A stretch of 64,000 bases of DNA. Origin: Trametes villosa. Its lineage: Eukaryota > Basidiomycota > Agaricomycetes > Polyporales > Polyporaceae. Shown piece by piece: positions 36,869 through 47,460 of this stretch. Positions within the stretch are counted from its first letter, which is position 1, and every line of letters begins with the position of its first letter. Under the pieces are notes generated by a model. It searched no databases. It saw only the letters and a program-made list of their open reading frames with translations, and had not been told where the DNA came from. The stretch is from NCBI GenBank assembly GCA_002964805.2, contig PUDQ02000019.1:1-64000 (forward strand), in the 5' to 3' direction. A program made the position numbers and the translations under genes.

Positions 36869-38409
36869 GACAGGACCTTGCGCTCGTGGTTCGGGGTGGC
36901 CTTTACGGAGTGCTAAGCGCGTGAGACAGTCGTAGTTGATTGCTGTATGCTTGTAATGAGATCAGCTGTTTCTGAATGCGATGACGTCGTTGCGTGAGAC
37001 TCTACGATAGCTGCTGGAGCGAAGGAGGCGGCCTGCTTGTATGCTGGGCTGCGCAAGTCACGCAGCCATCGGGCTTCGCGCAATCAATTGCGATGTCACC
37101 ATATCGAAAAGGCACTTTGTTTGGAAAGAGGGGGATGCGCGAAGACAACTAAAAAAAAGTGAGCAACGTCGCCCTTGGGGAAAATGGAATTACAAATATT
37201 GGACGTAAATGCCCTATGCACTGTCAGACAATTAGTGACGGTGCTCTGCACGAAGCTGCGCACATCGTCCGAGTCACATGCGACATTGAACGGATGCACA
37301 TGGCCGATGTGGAGGAGAGTGCGTTGAAGGCGGTTTTATCGAGGTTCGGGGGTTCTTGTGAGGTCGCCTCGCCCATAGACGGTTGTATGCTTGTAATACG
37401 GTAGTCAGCTGATTGACGGGTTTTCGAGACTCACGAACGCGCGTTGATTCGGTTTGACTTCGAGAGCGAAGGCGGAGAGGCGGAAGCGCGAGACGGAGAC
37501 AATCGAGACGCACGCGAGTGTGGGTCAACGGGAGGGGGAAAGAACATGGGTCACATTCGACGGCGGGACCTCGCCTATAAGTACAGTACGCGCGGCCTCC
37601 GCATCCGTGCTCGCGGTCGGGGCCCTTCTGCGCTTCTCGTTAAGATACGGATATGCTCAAGGCACTGAATCGGGACACAAAGTAGACCATTCGTGAAATA
37701 GAACCGTATCTGGAAGTCTTCGACCGCGCCGCGCGTCGATCTCGAAGGTATGACTCGGCGCGACATCGTTTCGTGTGGCGCGTCACCTATTTACGTACGC
37801 TGGTCGCCCCGCTTCGACAGCGGGAGAGCGCGCCACCGATATCTGCAGCTTACCGTCTTCGAGACCTCAGCGGTTTGCAGCCGTCGACTGCCAGTGTGCT
37901 GTAGGGAGGGGAGTGATGATGCAAAGCGCGAGAGCGAGAGAGAGAGTAAGCGAGAGAATGAGAGAGAGTCCGAGACGAGAACGGGTCGGAGTACGGTAGC
38001 ACGATGCACGTCGCGTCGACGTCGAAGCCGCCACCCTTCGAATGCTTAACGCGTCGCGTGTTTCGGGTTGACGCGTCGCGCGTTTGACGCGCTTCGTGAA
38101 AGCTCGTGATCGCGATTGCGCGGGCGCTTAGGACTTGTCGCCTCGGAGGTGTTGAACCCCCTTGGCTCGCGATCGTCTGTACGCGTAAGAAATGCCGCAC
38201 TACCATACCGACATAGGAAAAGGCCCACCGAGGATACAACTCATGTCATGGGCCGGCGAAGACTTCGTTGAGCATGCCTACGTCGGATGGACGAGGAGCA
38301 TAACACTCACGTTCAAAGCAGTCAAGCTCTAATCGGCTCTACAAAGAGGCTATTCGATGACAACACAAAGGGTCGGAGTAGCTGTCTATAGAAGAAGAGA
38401 AAGAGAATC
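36869..38409. other. 1.5 kb intergenic region
   Basis: No gene is supported. A purine-rich ga(g) microsatellite runs from about 37923 to 37980. A tataag element at 37577 (cgcctataagtacag) has no convincing coding sequence behind it. Short frames at 37159-37404 and 37444-38049 show no motif. Confidence 0.5.
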
Positions 38410-41282
38410 CTACGCGTGGGGAGTGGAAGTCCTTGAACGTGCATGCCTCAGGGATATAGGCCGTACGATCAGATCTTCGGGGTCGCCTCTGATGGCGCGA
38501 GGTGCGGGCGGGGCGTGTCGCGGATCCTCTTCCTCGTCTTCCTCATCCTCCTCGGGGAATGCGACACCTAGCGTGGGGCGTAGGTTCAGTCGCTTCTTAG
38601 ACGGATTGAGCGCAATTAGAACTCCGTTCTGGCCGTGTTCTCCATCGAGGGTCGATACGTGAGTCCACTGCGCCAGGGAGGCCTTCGGTCGCCGGGTGCT
38701 CCATATGCGGTCCGACTCCGTCCAAGGTAGCCAGATGAGTTGGTCGAAGAGCTTGCGCAACTCGCGCCTGACTGCCTGAAACGATTCGGGCGCCAGGGAA
38801 GTCATGAGACGACACCAGAGCTGATAGTAGCGGCACGACATGTAGTTCTGCAGCTTGCGGAACTGAGGGTGGCGGTCGGGAAAGAGGCGGTCGAACTGAA
38901 GTTCCCACTTATCGCGGTACCGATACCAGACACTGGCGAAAGGAAGGACGAGCCTCGTGTACATGTCGGGGGTAACCTTGTTGCGCTCTTCCGGGGTGAG
39001 TGTCACGTAGGGAGCATCCTGACGTTCCTTGTGGTTTGGGCTGACCTGAATCAGGTCGAATGCGAACTGCGCCCAAAGCTTCGCAAGGTCCTCCTTGAAC
39101 TCGTCCCCGGCGTGAATCCTATCAACGTCGTCGCCCTCCTCGTCAGCCCCAAACTCGCCGCCATCTATGTCCGGACCCGCAAGGACGGCCTGCTGAGGAG
39201 GTAGAATGACGATATCGGGGAGGTCGACCTCTAAAGGGCGGATGATGTCGGGGTTGACGAACTCCAACTCGGGGGTCCGCTCGCGACGATTCAGAGTGCG
39301 GTGAGAGTTTGCGGGACCTGGCGCGCGTCGGAGCCCCGTAGCTCCCATGGTCGTCTCGATGTCGCTCAAGCTTCCAGAGCGAAACAGGGTATAGAGCTGC
39401 GCCCGCTCCATGCGATGTGAGTCTGGAAGTCACCACCAGAACTTCTTGTCGTCGCGCATGATTCCGCAAAGGAAGAAGATCCCTTGCTTGTCCTGGCAGG
39501 GAGCAAGATCGCGGGGATCGTAGTGGCGATCTTCAGCGCCCTCTGCGGCCACATCCAAGTCGCCAGGAACGCGCATGACTGCGACCTCGGCCAGGTGACG
39601 CTCTGCCCGCCATTCGCGTGGGCGACTGACGACGGCGTTGAGCATGTAGACCAAGGATGCCGCGAGGGTCAAAGAGGGGATGAGAGAGCGCGCATCGGGG
39701 GGCTCCTTCACCATGTCCTGGAGGACGTAGTCGACGGCTGCGACACGCAGAAACTTGTAACCCCTGTCAAGTTATGATGTATTTAGATAGTGTCCGCAGT
39801 CGCATATGCAGTACTGACCACCATATCTCATTTGGAATGCAGGCCGTGCTGTTCCTCAAAAGCGCTTCGGGAAAGGTTGTGAGCGCAGTCAGACTGTAAG
39901 CGGTGGAGACCCGAGCTTCAAATCGTGCGGTGCCATCTTGAGTGGTGCCGTGCGACCCAGCACATTCCAGAAATACGTTTCCCATGGATTGAACGTTCTT
40001 GATAAGTCGAGGCAGGCGACCAGGATAGGTGTCTGTCGCGGCGTGTGGGCCGAAGGTCCCCTTGTACCAGGGTGCATAGGTTGGCGTCTTGTCGGTGGTA
40101 TACACGTTCACATGAACGACACCGTCTCGTTTTCCGCGCGCCCCTGGGTGGCACCGGAACCCCGCTAGATCGAAGATGTGCCCGCTCGTGTCAATTTCAA
40201 AGTTAGATCCAGTGTGGAGCTTCTCGAGGTCGGTGGGAGATACCGACGGGAGGGCGTGCTCAAGAAGTCTGTGGTGAGCGGCACGGGTCCACTGAACGAC
40301 GTGGAACGGGCGGTAAATCTCGACGCCAATGTCGACGTACCATCCAGGAAGCGATGGAAGGTCGCCCTCCCGTGGGACGTCGAGCGACTCAGTGAGGAGG
40401 TTGAATGCGTTTCGACGGGTAACCTCGTCGTCCAGAAGGAATTGATACATGCCCTTGGTCCCCCGGAGCTCTATCTGGAACACAGGGTCGCTGAGACGAT
40501 CGATTGTCGAGAGTTTCAAGCGGAGGCTTTGAGTGAATGCATCGAGGGAGTACTCTGGGACGTCGATCTTCTGGTGATGGAGTTTGCCGTGATCGTCGCG
40601 ATACAGAGTCATGGCAGCCTTGTACGAAGGTGGCCAGTGAGACTGATCGGCCTGCAAAACATCCACAACCGTCGGGCGTATGCCCACGTTGTAGATATTG
40701 GCGAGGTCCGCCTGAGTCAGAAGTGGAGGGCCGCCATCCTCGTGGACAAGGTTCGGGAAGAACATGCGAACTTGAGAGCGCGTGTCAAACTGTCCGATGC
40801 AGATGTTTGCGACCTTGTGAGCTGGGACCTTGATCGTCCTCTATAGAATTTTTATAAGCATAAGCACAGGGGCGAGGAGGAAGTCAAAAACTCATTACTC
40901 CATTTCTTTTAATATCCAGATCTATGAATATGGGTTTTTTGAGCGTGAGTTGAAAGGAGGGGACCGGGAAGATGGAAAGAGGGACGAGGAGAGGAATGCG
41001 ATCGCTGAAGCCGATCAAGGAGTCGAAATCGCCCTTGAGACTGCAGTTGGGGAGCTCGCCGTAGTCGACATCTTGTAGCGGGTTGACAAAGACGCGGTAG
41101 GCTTCAGCAGTGGTAGGTTCCCCGTCGACGTCAGCATCCGGGTCGTATGCTCGACCGGCGAGCATCAGCTCAATGAGGTCCTCGGTCGCGCCTTCAGAGA
41201 TCAACTGTTTTGCGTGACGAACGAGGCGAGTCAAGCCCCACTGGAGAGGTGGAAGAATCTCGTCTGGGTACGGGATGGACAT
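38410..41282 (-). CDS. Large unrecognised protein (about 898 aa)
   Basis: Exons: 41282-40899, 40840-39819, 39763-39434 and 39370-38410. The first two introns (58 and 55 nt) have good borders. The third (39433-39371, 63 nt) is the best of several weak choices, so this could be two genes. The first in-frame ATG is 41282. Residues 1-500 look globular and rich in Asp, His and aromatic residues (VPAHKVANICIGQFDTRSQV, VFQIELRGTKGMYQFL, DTSGHIFDLAGFRCHPGAR). The C-terminal third has an acidic stretch (GEFGADEEGDDVDR), then a helical domain (LWAQFAFDLIQVSPNHKERQ, YYQLWCRLMTSLAPESF), and ends in a Glu/Asp run plus a basic tail. I see no catalytic motif and do not recognise the family. Confidence 0.7.
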
Positions 41283-41375
41283 TGGGGGAGCCAAGGGGAG
41301 ATGCTGGCCAAGAACAGAGACACAAGAGTCGGGATTGGGAGTGATGGACTAATGAGTGAAGGTGCATGGGCAACC

Positions 41376-41387
41376 TTATTTATAAGT
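41376..41387 (-). promoter_or_regulatory. TATA-box-like element of the 38.4-41.3 kb gene
   Basis: The minus strand reads cttataaataag, about 94 bp upstream of the ATG at 41282. The element is nearly palindromic. Similar elements lie 57-97 bp upstream of four family genes. Confidence 0.5.
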
Positions 41388-41841
41388 GGAGGCCAGGCTG
41401 ATCTGTCGCGCAGGCGAGGTTGATGTCTTGCCTTTTGTCATGTTCGTTAGCCTCGGCTGCATGTCTGCTTATATTAGGGTTGATAGTGCAGGTTTTCGGA
41501 GTAATGATCGAAATTATCCGAGGAAAGGTGGTTCAGACCGATCCCCGCCGGAGGGTGAAGGGAGCTACGCTTATATCGCAGCGACTCGGAGTGATGAAGC
41601 AGGCGCGCGATCGGGAACGTAAGGCGCATACTTGGCAGACATCAAGGAGCTCTTCTGCAAAGAATTTGTCAGTCTCCCAGGAAAATATGACATTTGCAAA
41701 TGCTTGTACCCGGTTGGGGGGAGGCGAAGCAGAGCAAAGTCACTCTCTCACGAGCGGGACATGGCATTCCTGCTCAATCCTCATTGACTAGCGAACTCAA
41801 TATCGCTTGCGCAGAGTTTTTACAGTGCCTACATGAGTGCA

Positions 41842-43555
41842 TCATGCCCAACGACGTCCAGCTAGCGCATTATCTAGGATCCGCCGCTCCTCTACGGCCA
41901 AACACAGGTCCAGGCCGTGCAAATACTTTATCCTGCCCTGGATTAGCCACATTTCGACTTTGTACGCTTCTTCGTTCACGATGTGGGTGAGCGAAACAGA
42001 CGAGCCAAGCTCAACTCGTCTGTCAATCTCTACGGGGGAGATTCTCTCGGTAGCTGCGGAGAGCTGTGTTTCCCCTGCAGACCTCTGATGCGATGATGTA
42101 GAAGTTGTGTTGGGTACAGAGTCGATGATCTCCGCGGTAGAAGTGGTCTGTTGAAAGGAGAGTCGTCAGGCAGAACATGACTCAAGTACCAAATATCGCC
42201 ATACCCTGACTCGTGAACGCTTCTGAGGCCTCTCGCCGCCCCCCGAGGTGCTGGACCGCTTGTGCGAGAGCGAGCTCGTTGTACCACAGCTCTCTAAAGC
42301 CTGCGAAGAGCTCTTTTCAGAGTCGAGTGAGCGACATTATTAAATGGGCTGAATCAATGTAACGTACTTGATTTTGCGATCGTTTTGGGGATCGCTCAGG
42401 AAAGGTCGGTGCACTGTGTCGCTTTCTTGGGGCTGCGATCGCGAGGGTGTTGGATCCCGCTTTCTCGTCACTGTCAGATGCTGCGCCATGACCGGATTCT
42501 TTGACTCCATCACTGTCGCAAAAGGCGACCATTCCCCCTTCACCCTGGATGATTGCGCTGAGTACGTCGCGGTGTAAGTCTTCCTTGCCGGGGGGCACAC
42601 TCGACGTGTCGGCACCTGGGAGAGGGTCTAGCACTGTTTATGAGCGACAGTCGCCAGCACCGCACTATAGGATATGGAAGCGTACGTGGAATGTGGCCTT
42701 CGCTGAGGTACCAGGGCACATAGGCCTGTTTCTTGCCGTCGGGGCGAGTGTAACATCCCTTCTTCTTGTCGAGACACCTTTCGCAGCGAGATTTTCCCGC
42801 GGCGACAGTGCAGCGCTCCAAGCTCTTGACAGTTTTGCACTGGTCGCACTGTCACAATCATCCCGTCCAAGGTCAGGACTACATACTGGTGCGATGTCGG
42901 ACATGCTCACCTGTGGCCAGATTTTAACTGTGGTCTTGCGCGACTTCCGAGCTTTCTTTGCGGCAGGCGCTTGTCCACCTTGGTCGCAAACCTCTGCTGG
43001 CAAAGATCTCGGTAGAGATGACTCTGGCAAGGCTACCTCTGGAATCTGGGCATTGGGATAGGCCTGGGGATGTGAATCATCGTATAGATGAGCAGTAACA
43101 AGGGGAGTGGTAGAGGTGAATGAAGCATGGTGAACGTTCGCGGATGTGTTATTTGATGAGTCGCGGCGAGATGAAAACTCCCTCAGCGCGCGGCGCGAGG
43201 TTAATAGAAGATTAGAAGCCCAGCATGGCCACTCCGAGACGTCGGATGGGAAGAATCCCGCAACAGCATTGTGGATGCGCACTGCAAAATCTGCAACGTC
43301 GGAATGGGTGGCGCCGGCTAGAAGAGCAGCGTCCTACCAGGCTATTAAGATCGGTATGGCGGGACGGGAAGGCGCGTGACGGCTCACCAGAAGCATGCAT
43401 GACGACTTGGCCCAGAGCATATAATCCTCTCCCTCTGCCGCGCCTTCGGGCTGAAACATAAAGGTCGCCTCCAAGTCGGAAAGGCCTTTGAGAGATGCGA
43501 CAGTTCGGCCTGGTGACGTCTGCAAACAGGCCATGGTCGGGCTACGCGACGACAT
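41842..43555 (-). CDS. Zn2Cys6-like cluster protein, coiled-coil (477 aa)
   Basis: Six exons: 43555-43388, 43333-42911, 42848-42686, 42633-42368, 42312-42205 and 42147-41842. Exon 1 is the N-terminal module, ending DYMLWAKSSCMLL. Exon 2 carries the second helical module with EWPCW and ends in a basic stretch (AAKKARKSRKTTVKIW). Exon 3 is the cysteine exon, CX2CX8CX8CX2CX6C at residues 198-229, followed by VPWY. The X8 spacings are longer than in classical Zn(II)2Cys6. Exons 4-5 are linker with likely nuclear-localisation patches (PRKRH, RPQKRSRVR). Exon 6 ends in a coil (EMWLIQGRIKYLHGLDL). Putative nuclear DNA-binding protein by cysteine spacing only; target unknown. Confidence 0.82.
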
Positions 43556-43651
43556 GACGGAGTAGGGTTGTGGTAGAGTGTCGCTAGCGCGCCCAACTAG
43601 CGTGGGTGGTCGCGCTGATGCGGAGGCAGCATGGGATGCAGGCCGAGGTGA

Positions 43652-43662
43652 CCTTATATATG
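43652..43662 (-). promoter_or_regulatory. TATA-box-like element of the 41.8-43.6 kb gene
   Basis: The minus strand reads catatataagg, about 97 bp upstream of the ATG at 43555. Upstream of it, at 43734-43770 and 43930, are four copies of tgtcgca or its complement-like ttgcgac. Confidence 0.5.
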
Positions 43663-44036
43663 ATTCAGCACGACCCGGGGGGCCGGTACAGGATGGAATA
43701 AGGAAGATCCCGATTGCGGGTTCACAAAATGTCGCAGGGGTGTCGCATGGCAATTGCGACCGTCGTTCTATTTTCTATTGTTGAGACAATCTGACTCAAT
43801 GGGGGCGGCGCTCAGCGCTCAAGAGCCACGTTTATGGCGCATATCTGCTTCCTCTGGTACTTCATCAGGACTATGACAGCGTTGCACGGGAGATGACGCA
43901 AGCTGTCATATTATGTCCTGGTCTGACCATGTCGCAGGTGTGATCCCAGACAAGATTGTGAAGTTTTGAATATGGTGCAGGCTAGAAGGCACACCCAACA
44001 TTGTGACAACAATGATGAAGCACTATCTATGACTAG

Positions 44037-45508
44037 TTACATCCGGGCACATTTGTCACTCTCTAATAAAACGCGCTCTTTCTCATCAATCGCGCGAATC
44101 AGAAAGTGTATGCAATCCAAGCGGTCTACTAGAACCTTGCGCTCCTCTCGTAGATTGGCCACCCGGAGCCGCGTGAGGAAGGATATTTCCGGTTCGAAGT
44201 CGTTTGGGAGCGCAGCTTTGAAGGGAAAATCGGCGGGCGGAATGGCGTCGCCAAGCTGGTAGGGTGGCGCCATGTACGAAGTCGCAGCAGCAGCAGGTTT
44301 GGGGGCTGCGACACCGCGGGTAGCGCTAGGGCGCGAGGCAGGTGTGGTGTCGTCAACGGCTTGCGGGGCTGGCCCACTTTGTGACAAAGCGGGGCGAGGT
44401 GTCGCCGAGAGTGGCTGTGCCTCTTGCATGTGAGTATCGGTAGTCGCGCTGCGGCTTGAAACCGAGGGTGCAGACAGTGTAGATGCCCCAGGAGCCGTAT
44501 CAGCCCCGCGACGGCGACCGGAGCCGGATGATCCAGTGGAGGGCGCATGAGCGCGAGCCTTCCCTGCCGCTACGCGTTTTCTCCTGCGTGCGTCGTGGGC
44601 TATGGAAGCGTTATTAATTATATACCCGAGAGTGATTTGAAAGTCACTCACGGAGCAAGTAGCCCTCGTCAGCAGCCCACGAAGAGTACGTTCTACCGGT
44701 GTAACGGCACTTCGCGTTGCGACTGTGGCAAGTGCTACAACGTTTGCCGTCGACCATCGTACAGCGGCTGTTTGTTTTTTCGCAATTGTCGCACTAGAAG
44801 TGATGTGATCAATTTGGGAATAGACAACAAAGCACAGAGCTTACGGGAACATTGCACAGCGGGGTCGCGCCCTCATCGCCAGGAGACTGAGTGTTGGTGA
44901 CGCTTACTTGCTGTTTTGAGGTACTCGTGGGGATTTTTGTCTTTGGTTTGTCTTCTTCGACCTTGCGCTTGCGCGGGGTAGTGCGAGGAAGAGTACCGGG
45001 CTGCGTGGAAGCGTGGGTGGTTGGAGTCGCAGGCGCTGCTTGGCGGCGCTTATTGAGCAGCTCGCGCATCTCGGCCATCTGGCCCTTCGCCGCACTACCG
45101 GGCTGGGTAACGGTGGTGGAGTCCTTGATAGCGTCGCGCATATCGGGTGTAGCCCATTCCGGCCACGCTGCTACTACGGGCGGGAGGTGTGCGCTCATCA
45201 GCTCGTAAGCGTCAACGCAAAATGCTTGGATATCGTCGGCGTGTAGGTCGGCATCATGGGCCTCTGCCTGCGACAGCAGTTATGCATTAGCAGGAAACTG
45301 GAGAAATCCCAAGGTCACACACCAAGGCTCGTGCAAACACCTGTCCGCTCGCCTGGAGATTGGGTGTCTCGCAGTCCATCTCATCTTGAATGGACAAGAG
45401 GGTCGCATCTAGGTTTTCATGCGCACTTCGCCGAAGCTCAATGCTGCCAGTCGACGGCGAGCGTCGAAAGAGACCACCATCGCTGTCGCACTCCATGTCG
45501 GAGTCCAT
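44037..45508 (-). CDS. Zn2Cys6-like cluster protein, coiled-coil (437 aa)
   Basis: Four exons: 45508-45323, 45267-44845, 44793-44652 and 44599-44037. 45508 is the first ATG in frame and lies 71 bp from a TATA-like element. Exon 1 is acidic then helical, ending GQVFARAL at the conserved phase-0 junction. Exon 2 has the second helical module (FCVDAYELMSAHLPPVVAAW, then PEWATP) and basic patches (PRKRKVEEDKPKTK). Exon 3 begins exactly at the first Cys: CX2CX6CX7CX2CX6C (residues 204-232), identical to the classical fungal binuclear-cluster spacing, followed by SSWAAD. Exon 4 is a Pro/Ser/Ala linker and a C-terminal coil (NLREERKVLVDRLDCIHFLI). The zinc cluster sits mid-protein rather than N-terminally, unlike Gal4-type factors. 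Confidence 0.85.
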
Positions 45509-45578
45509 ATGGGAGGTAATTGGAGGCGTAGATGAGACACGAGAGGAGTTCGACGACTGCAAAGCCAAGGATTGGCGC

Positions 45579-45588
45579 TATTTATCTG
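45579..45588 (-). promoter_or_regulatory. TATA-box-like element of the 44.0-45.5 kb gene
   Basis: The minus strand reads agataaatag, about 71-80 bp upstream of the ATG at 45508. This spacing matches the neighbouring paralogues and supports the choice of that start codon. Confidence 0.45.
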
Positions 45589-47460
45589 CGTGTGTGGATG
45601 CGTATGATAATTCCCACGTGTTCTGTTTCTGCGACTTGATCAATTGACTGAACAATAAATAGCCATCCCATATTAGTTTGACAAAGAAGTAAGTTGAGGA
45701 CCACGAGCGCGGAGAATACCGGTTGCGAGATGAGCAACCCCGAAGCCATAATGTGATTGTGTTTGACAGCGGGTCGAACATTTGCAGCGCTGAGTCTCCA
45801 TAAACTTCATGGCGGCAGTGGCGAGATTTGGCACAATGTGAAGAAGCGCTGTCGCACATTTTACGTTATACTGACATCGTGATCTCAGCTACTCTGGGGC
45901 GCGACACGGATAGGCGAATCTGTCGGTGGCGAGTCATGAGGGTGCGGATGGTCGCGTCAATATAAGGTACAGGATCTAGGCCGGACAGAACACCGGTGCA
46001 ACTTTCCGGTCTCTGCTTGCGATGCCGCACCAACACGACAGGTTAAGGGACAGCGGCACAGCGAGGCTCCGTTTTTTGGTATTTGTTCTGATTATGCCAG
46101 CATTATGTAGGAATTCGATAGAATATATTTGATCGTATGCGCAAGAGAACTACCGGACCGCGTGCGGAATGTCTCAAATTGCCACATTGTGATGGGGAGC
46201 GAAGCCACAGCCTCGAAGTACCAGGGTATATGCATGGTGGCTGCGCACTCGTCCGCCTATCCGCATTTGAACGGGGAAAGCGGGCACGAGGAGGGGGGCT
46301 CACCAGCCGGCGCGCGGCTGCAGCCGCAGCACAACGAGTGAAACGTCGGCGCCCTGGGGTAGGCTGCTTGGCGCCGCAATTACGCTACACAAGCTGTCGC
46401 CAGCTGGCTCTTCGCCGGTCCCCGGCCAAGAGACCGCCCGCGAATCACACCGAGGATGGGGGTCGGAGGACGGAGGGTCGGAAGAAAGCCTCTCCAATGC
46501 CTGTCGCAGCCGCGCGCCCGTCCGCCTATCCGCATTTGAACGGGGAAAGCGGGCACGAGGAGGGGGGCTCACCAGCAGGCGCGCGGCTGCAGCCGCAGCA
46601 CAACGAGTGAAACGTCGGCGCCCTGGGGTAGGCTGCTTGGCGCCGCAATTACGCTACACAAGCTGTCGCCAGCTGGCTCTTCGCCGGTCCCCGGCCAAGA
46701 GACCGCCCGCGAATCACACCGACGATAACTGAGTGAGCCTCGGTTCACAGATAACAAGGTCGCATAACAACTGGGTTGTGTGTGAGTATGCTCCACCATC
46801 CAAGTCATGTGCGTCCAACAGGAGCGCTCCGGTAATCGCGCCTGGATTCTACGGCTCTGCCGACGAGCAATATCACGCTATGAGATCTAGTACTCAGACT
46901 ACCTTTTCTTTTTATGGCACCTCAATCGAGTCGCACTCGGTATGTACAGAGGGCAGTTGGCGATTAAGAGCGCGTCTTTAAGGTACTCAAACGAGATTGA
47001 TGCGAGGTACTGCCCTTGAGGTTCCGCGTATAGTTCATGGCTGCGAGGGCATGTGAAGCGGGTATAACTTCACCTTCTGCGTGTGTCGCCAATGTGTTTC
47101 CAGCATGCGACGTACATTGTGTGACCTAGGTGGTGGTCAGCCAGTCGGATCAGGGAGGGTGACACGCTTGTTCATCTCTTGCTTTCCCAGCAGGCCGGAA
47201 ACCTAAGGAGGACTCTGTTTTGGCGGAATGATCTGCCTAGGCATCACCGCGATCGACGATCGGATACATGGTAGACGACGTTACCGGGCTTACGCCATAG
47301 CAAAATTGAGGTGCGGAAGTGTTACTTTATGCAATCGTTAACGCAGACGGAACCTAGCGGAGCGCGAAAGCAAAGTGTAGGCGAACCTCTTCGCATTACC
47401 GGGGCTCCAGCGGTGTCGCATGAACAAACCTGCTTCATCACCACGCTCACTACCACTGCC
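45589..47460. other. 1.9 kb intergenic region between family gene and helicase
   Basis: No gene is supported outside the direct repeats listed next. Short frames at 46137-46610 exist only because of the repeat. A tgtcgca element lies at about 47408, 50 bp before the helicase start. Confidence 0.5.
46251..46724. repeat. Two near-identical 205-bp direct repeats
   Basis: 46251-46455 and 46520-46724 match almost base for base (offset 269 bp), from gtccgcctatccgcatttg to cgaatcacaccga. They are separated by 64 bp of unrelated sequence. Each copy contains inverted-repeat pieces (ggctgcagcc, ccggtccccgg). The near-identity means a recent duplication or gene-conversion event. Confidence 0.88.

Noticed and set aside
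41420..41791. 123-codon plus-strand frame with a hydrophobic start
   Set aside because: Lies in the shared promoter region, with no homologous pattern and a poor start context. The hydrophobic stretch alone is weak evidence.
46137..46610. 157-codon frame
   Set aside because: Created by the duplicated 205-bp repeat and repeated in several frames.
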